Source: Angelakisella sp. (lineage in GTDB: Bacteria > Bacillota > Clostridia > Oscillospirales > Ruminococcaceae). Taken from it: a DNA stretch of 10,711 nucleotides. The stretch's first letter is position 1, and each line of letters starts with the position of its first letter. The notes under the pieces are model-generated. The model ran no database searches. It was not told the origin of the DNA and worked only from the letters and a program-made list of their open reading frames with translations. The position numbers and the translations under genes were made by a program. This document shows positions 9,126-10,711 of this stretch, piece by piece. The DNA is taken from assembly GCA_022795575.1 (NCBI GenBank), contig JAAWGY010000056.1, forward strand, positions 1 through 10,711, read 5' to 3'.

Positions 9126-9154
9126 GGTTCATACAAGGACTGGTTCACCCAGTC
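9123..9154. promoter_or_regulatory. Direct and inverted repeats at the transcription start
   Basis: ACTGGTTCA occurs twice, at 9123-9131 and 9139-9147, 16 bases apart start to start. The second copy is also the left part of a perfect inverted repeat, GACTGG (9138-9143) with CCAGTC (9149-9154). The first copy overlaps the -10 and the probable start site, so a protein bound here would block or clear the promoter. Direct repeats of this kind are typical of AraC-type binding. Confidence 0.45.
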
Positions 9155-9201
9155 ACAGCGCAGAAAGAAAATGTTCCCCTAAGTTGAAGGAGGTAAAACA
9201 G

Positions 9202-10606
9202 ATGAAGAAGCTTCTCAGTATCCTGCTGGCCATGACCCTGGTGCTGTCCATGGCTGCCTGCGGCGGCAACGGCGGCAACGGCGGCTCCAGCGCGCCGGCC
9301 CCCAGCACCCCCGCCGGCTCCAGCACCCCGGACGCCGCAACCCCCCCGCCCGCCCAGGAGGACGTGACCATCACCGTGGCCGCCCTGGCCTCCGGCTATG
9401 AGGAAGCCCACCCCGGTATGTGGAAGGAGGTCTGCGACGCCTTTACCGCCCAGACCGGCATCAAGGTCGAGCTGATCTGCGACAAGAACCTGGAGGACGT
9501 CATCGGCCCCGCCATGCAGGGCGGCGACTTCCCCGATGTCATCCACCTGGCCACCGGCCGTGACAAGGGCCTCACCGAGCAGTTCATCAAGGACCGCAAC
9601 ATCGCGGAGATCACCGACGTCCTCTCCATGACCGTCCCCGGCGAGAGCGTCAAGGTCTCCGATAAGATCGTCGGCGGCTTTACCGACACCTCTGTCACCA
9701 ACCCCTATGGCGACGGGCAAGACCTACCTGGCCCCCATGTTCTACTCCCCCTGCGGCCTCTTCTACAACGCGGACCTCTTTGCAAAGAAGGGCTGGACCG
9801 TCCCCGCCACCTGGGATGAGATGTGGGCGCTGGCCGACAAGGCCAAGGCCGAGGACCCCAATATGTACCTCTTTACTTATCCCACCACCGGCTACTTTGA
9901 CGCCTTCCTGTACGCCCTGATGTACTCTGTGGGCGGCGCCGATTTCTTCAACCAGGCCACCACCTATGCCGAGGGCGTTTGGGATACCCCCGAGGCCAAG
10001 GAGTGCTTCGACATCATCGCCAAGCTGGCCAGCTACACCAACCCTGTCACCCCCGCCCAGGCCAACGACCAGGACTTCACCCAGAACCAGCAGCTGGTGC
10101 TGGATAACAAGGCCCTGTTTATGCCCAACGGCACCTGGATTGTGGGCGAGATGGCCGAGGCCCCCCGTGTGGACGGCTTTAAGTGGGGCATGACCGCCCT
10201 GCCCGCCGCCAAGGCCGGCGGCAACGGCGCCAGCTACTGCTGGCTGGAGCAGGCCTGGATCCCCGCCGGGGCCCCCAACCTGGATGCTGCCAAGCAGTTT
10301 GTGGCCTTCCTGTACAGCGACGCGGCCTGCGCCATCTTCGCCAAGGGCGGCGCCGTGCAGCCTGTCCCCGGCCTCACCGATAACCTGGAGGGCGACAACA
10401 AGCTGTTCTATGCCATCTACGACAACGGCGCCGACGCCGCCATGGGCAACTTTGCCGCCTACAACGCGGTGGCCGGCCTGGGCACCGTCCGGGAGGTCTT
10501 CCTGGATCCCGTCAACAACCTGGTCAACGGCACCCTCACCCAGGAGCAGTGGATCAGCGACGTTAAGGCCGCCAGCGACCAAATGCGGGCCAACCTGATG
10601 GGCTAA
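9202..10606 (+). pseudogene. Sugar ABC transporter substrate-binding lipoprotein, frameshifted
   Basis: The gene encodes the extracellular binding protein of a CUT1-type carbohydrate ABC importer. It starts at ATG 9202, seven bases after AAGGAGGT (9187-9194). It opens with the signal MKKLLSILLAMTLVLSMAAC; the lipobox cysteine is residue 20. A Gly/Ser/Pro-rich linker to about residue 52 follows, then the solute-binding fold (VTITVAALASGYEE). The frame is correct to residue 171 (SVTNPYGDG), then runs out of frame to a stop at 9819. The rest is intact one frame over, from KTYLAPMFYSPCGLFYN to a stop at 10606 (the open frame there begins at ATG 9707, without a ribosome binding site). Removing one G from GGG 9715-9717 gives a continuous protein of 467 residues, normal for the family. 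CGG and GGG codons are rarer than in the upstream genes, suggesting high expression. The gene is either truly broken or carries a sequencing or assembly error. The MFYSPCGLFYN block recalls NgcE-like proteins; sugar unknown. Confidence 0.9.
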
Positions 10607-10711
10607 GCGCCCCTTAGAAGCTGTTTAGTATCTATTCAAAAGCAAACGAATAAAAGCGAGAGAAAACATTTGAAAAGAGTTCTGCAATTTGCGCTCGCAG
10701 TTTTTCCAAAG
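10607..10711. other. AT-rich tail, possible boundary of another element
   Basis: Composition changes sharply after the binding-protein stop codon, from GC-rich to A-rich (10625-10680). No ORF or ribosome binding site is visible. GCGAG (10656-10660) and CTCGC (10694-10698) are inverted. I see no transposase and cannot assign the stretch; it may be an intergenic leader before a permease gene or the edge of an insertion. Confidence 0.3.
10682..10705 (+). terminator. Weak terminator-like hairpin
   Basis: CTGC (10682-10685) pairs with GCAG (10697-10700) around an 11-base loop, followed by five T (10701-10705). A four-pair stem is weak for termination. It could attenuate transcription between a binding-protein gene and downstream permeases. 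Confidence 0.25.

Noticed and set aside
9037..9154. CRISPR-like array suggested by repeated short motifs
   Set aside because: The repeats are 9 bases or shorter with different symmetry; there are no regularly spaced 25-40 base repeats and no cas genes.
9702..9720. Programmed ribosomal frameshift in the binding-protein gene
   Set aside because: There is no slippery heptamer, rare or stop codon at the shift, nor an evident stimulatory structure, and binding proteins are not known to use recoding. An indel in GGG is simpler.

Overview
The window is GC-rich and strongly G/C-biased at third codon positions. Its gene content is that of a low-copy chromosomal core region of a Gram-positive Clostridia-type bacterium: WhiA, an E. 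coli-type DnaE1, ATP-type PfkA, two lipoproteins with lipoboxes, and AGGAGG ribosome binding sites throughout. A high-GC member of the Oscillospirales (Ruminococcaceae/Oscillospiraceae, Flavonifractor- or Faecalibacterium-like) is my best inference; the species cannot be fixed from the sequence alone. All confidently called genes lie on the + strand.

Layout. (1) 1-200: non-coding leader or an opposing small ORF, with an extended -10 candidate and a strong hairpin ahead of whiA. (2) 201-1609: whiA, overlapped by 4 bases (ATGA) by a P-loop kinase-like gene. (3) 1610-1745: a 136-bp imperfect palindrome that looks like a non-coding repeat (MITE/REP-like). (4) 1837-3360: a Vat/CatB-type hexapeptide acetyltransferase and a proline/serine/glutamate-rich lipoprotein, separated by a hairpin whose T-tract faces the minus strand and by a tandem GGGAGAA repeat containing the lipoprotein's ribosome binding site. 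(5) 3391-6891: dnaE, the replicative polymerase, with an apparently complete PHP metal site and an internal clamp-binding motif. (6) 6892-8056: pfkA with its own promoter, two mutually exclusive leader hairpins and a near-perfect intrinsic terminator. (7) 8084-10711: an AraC-family regulator with a strong promoter, then a regulatory region dense in dyads and direct repeats, then a sugar ABC transporter substrate-binding lipoprotein interrupted by a single-base frameshift. The window ends in an AT-rich tail.

How it fits together. The whiA - dnaE - pfkA order is a familiar Clostridia neighbourhood linking cell-division control, replication and glycolysis. Here it carries accessory insertions (acetyltransferase, lipoprotein, palindromic element) between whiA and dnaE. 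The last two genes look like a separate carbohydrate-uptake locus, in which the AraC protein probably controls the binding-protein promoter; the permease genes are not in the window.

I found no tRNA, rRNA, CRISPR array, transposase or evident novel defence system. The observations most worth a second look are the palindromic element, the binding-protein frameshift, the predicted self-proofreading polymerase, the pfkA leader, and the operator-like region ahead of the binding protein.
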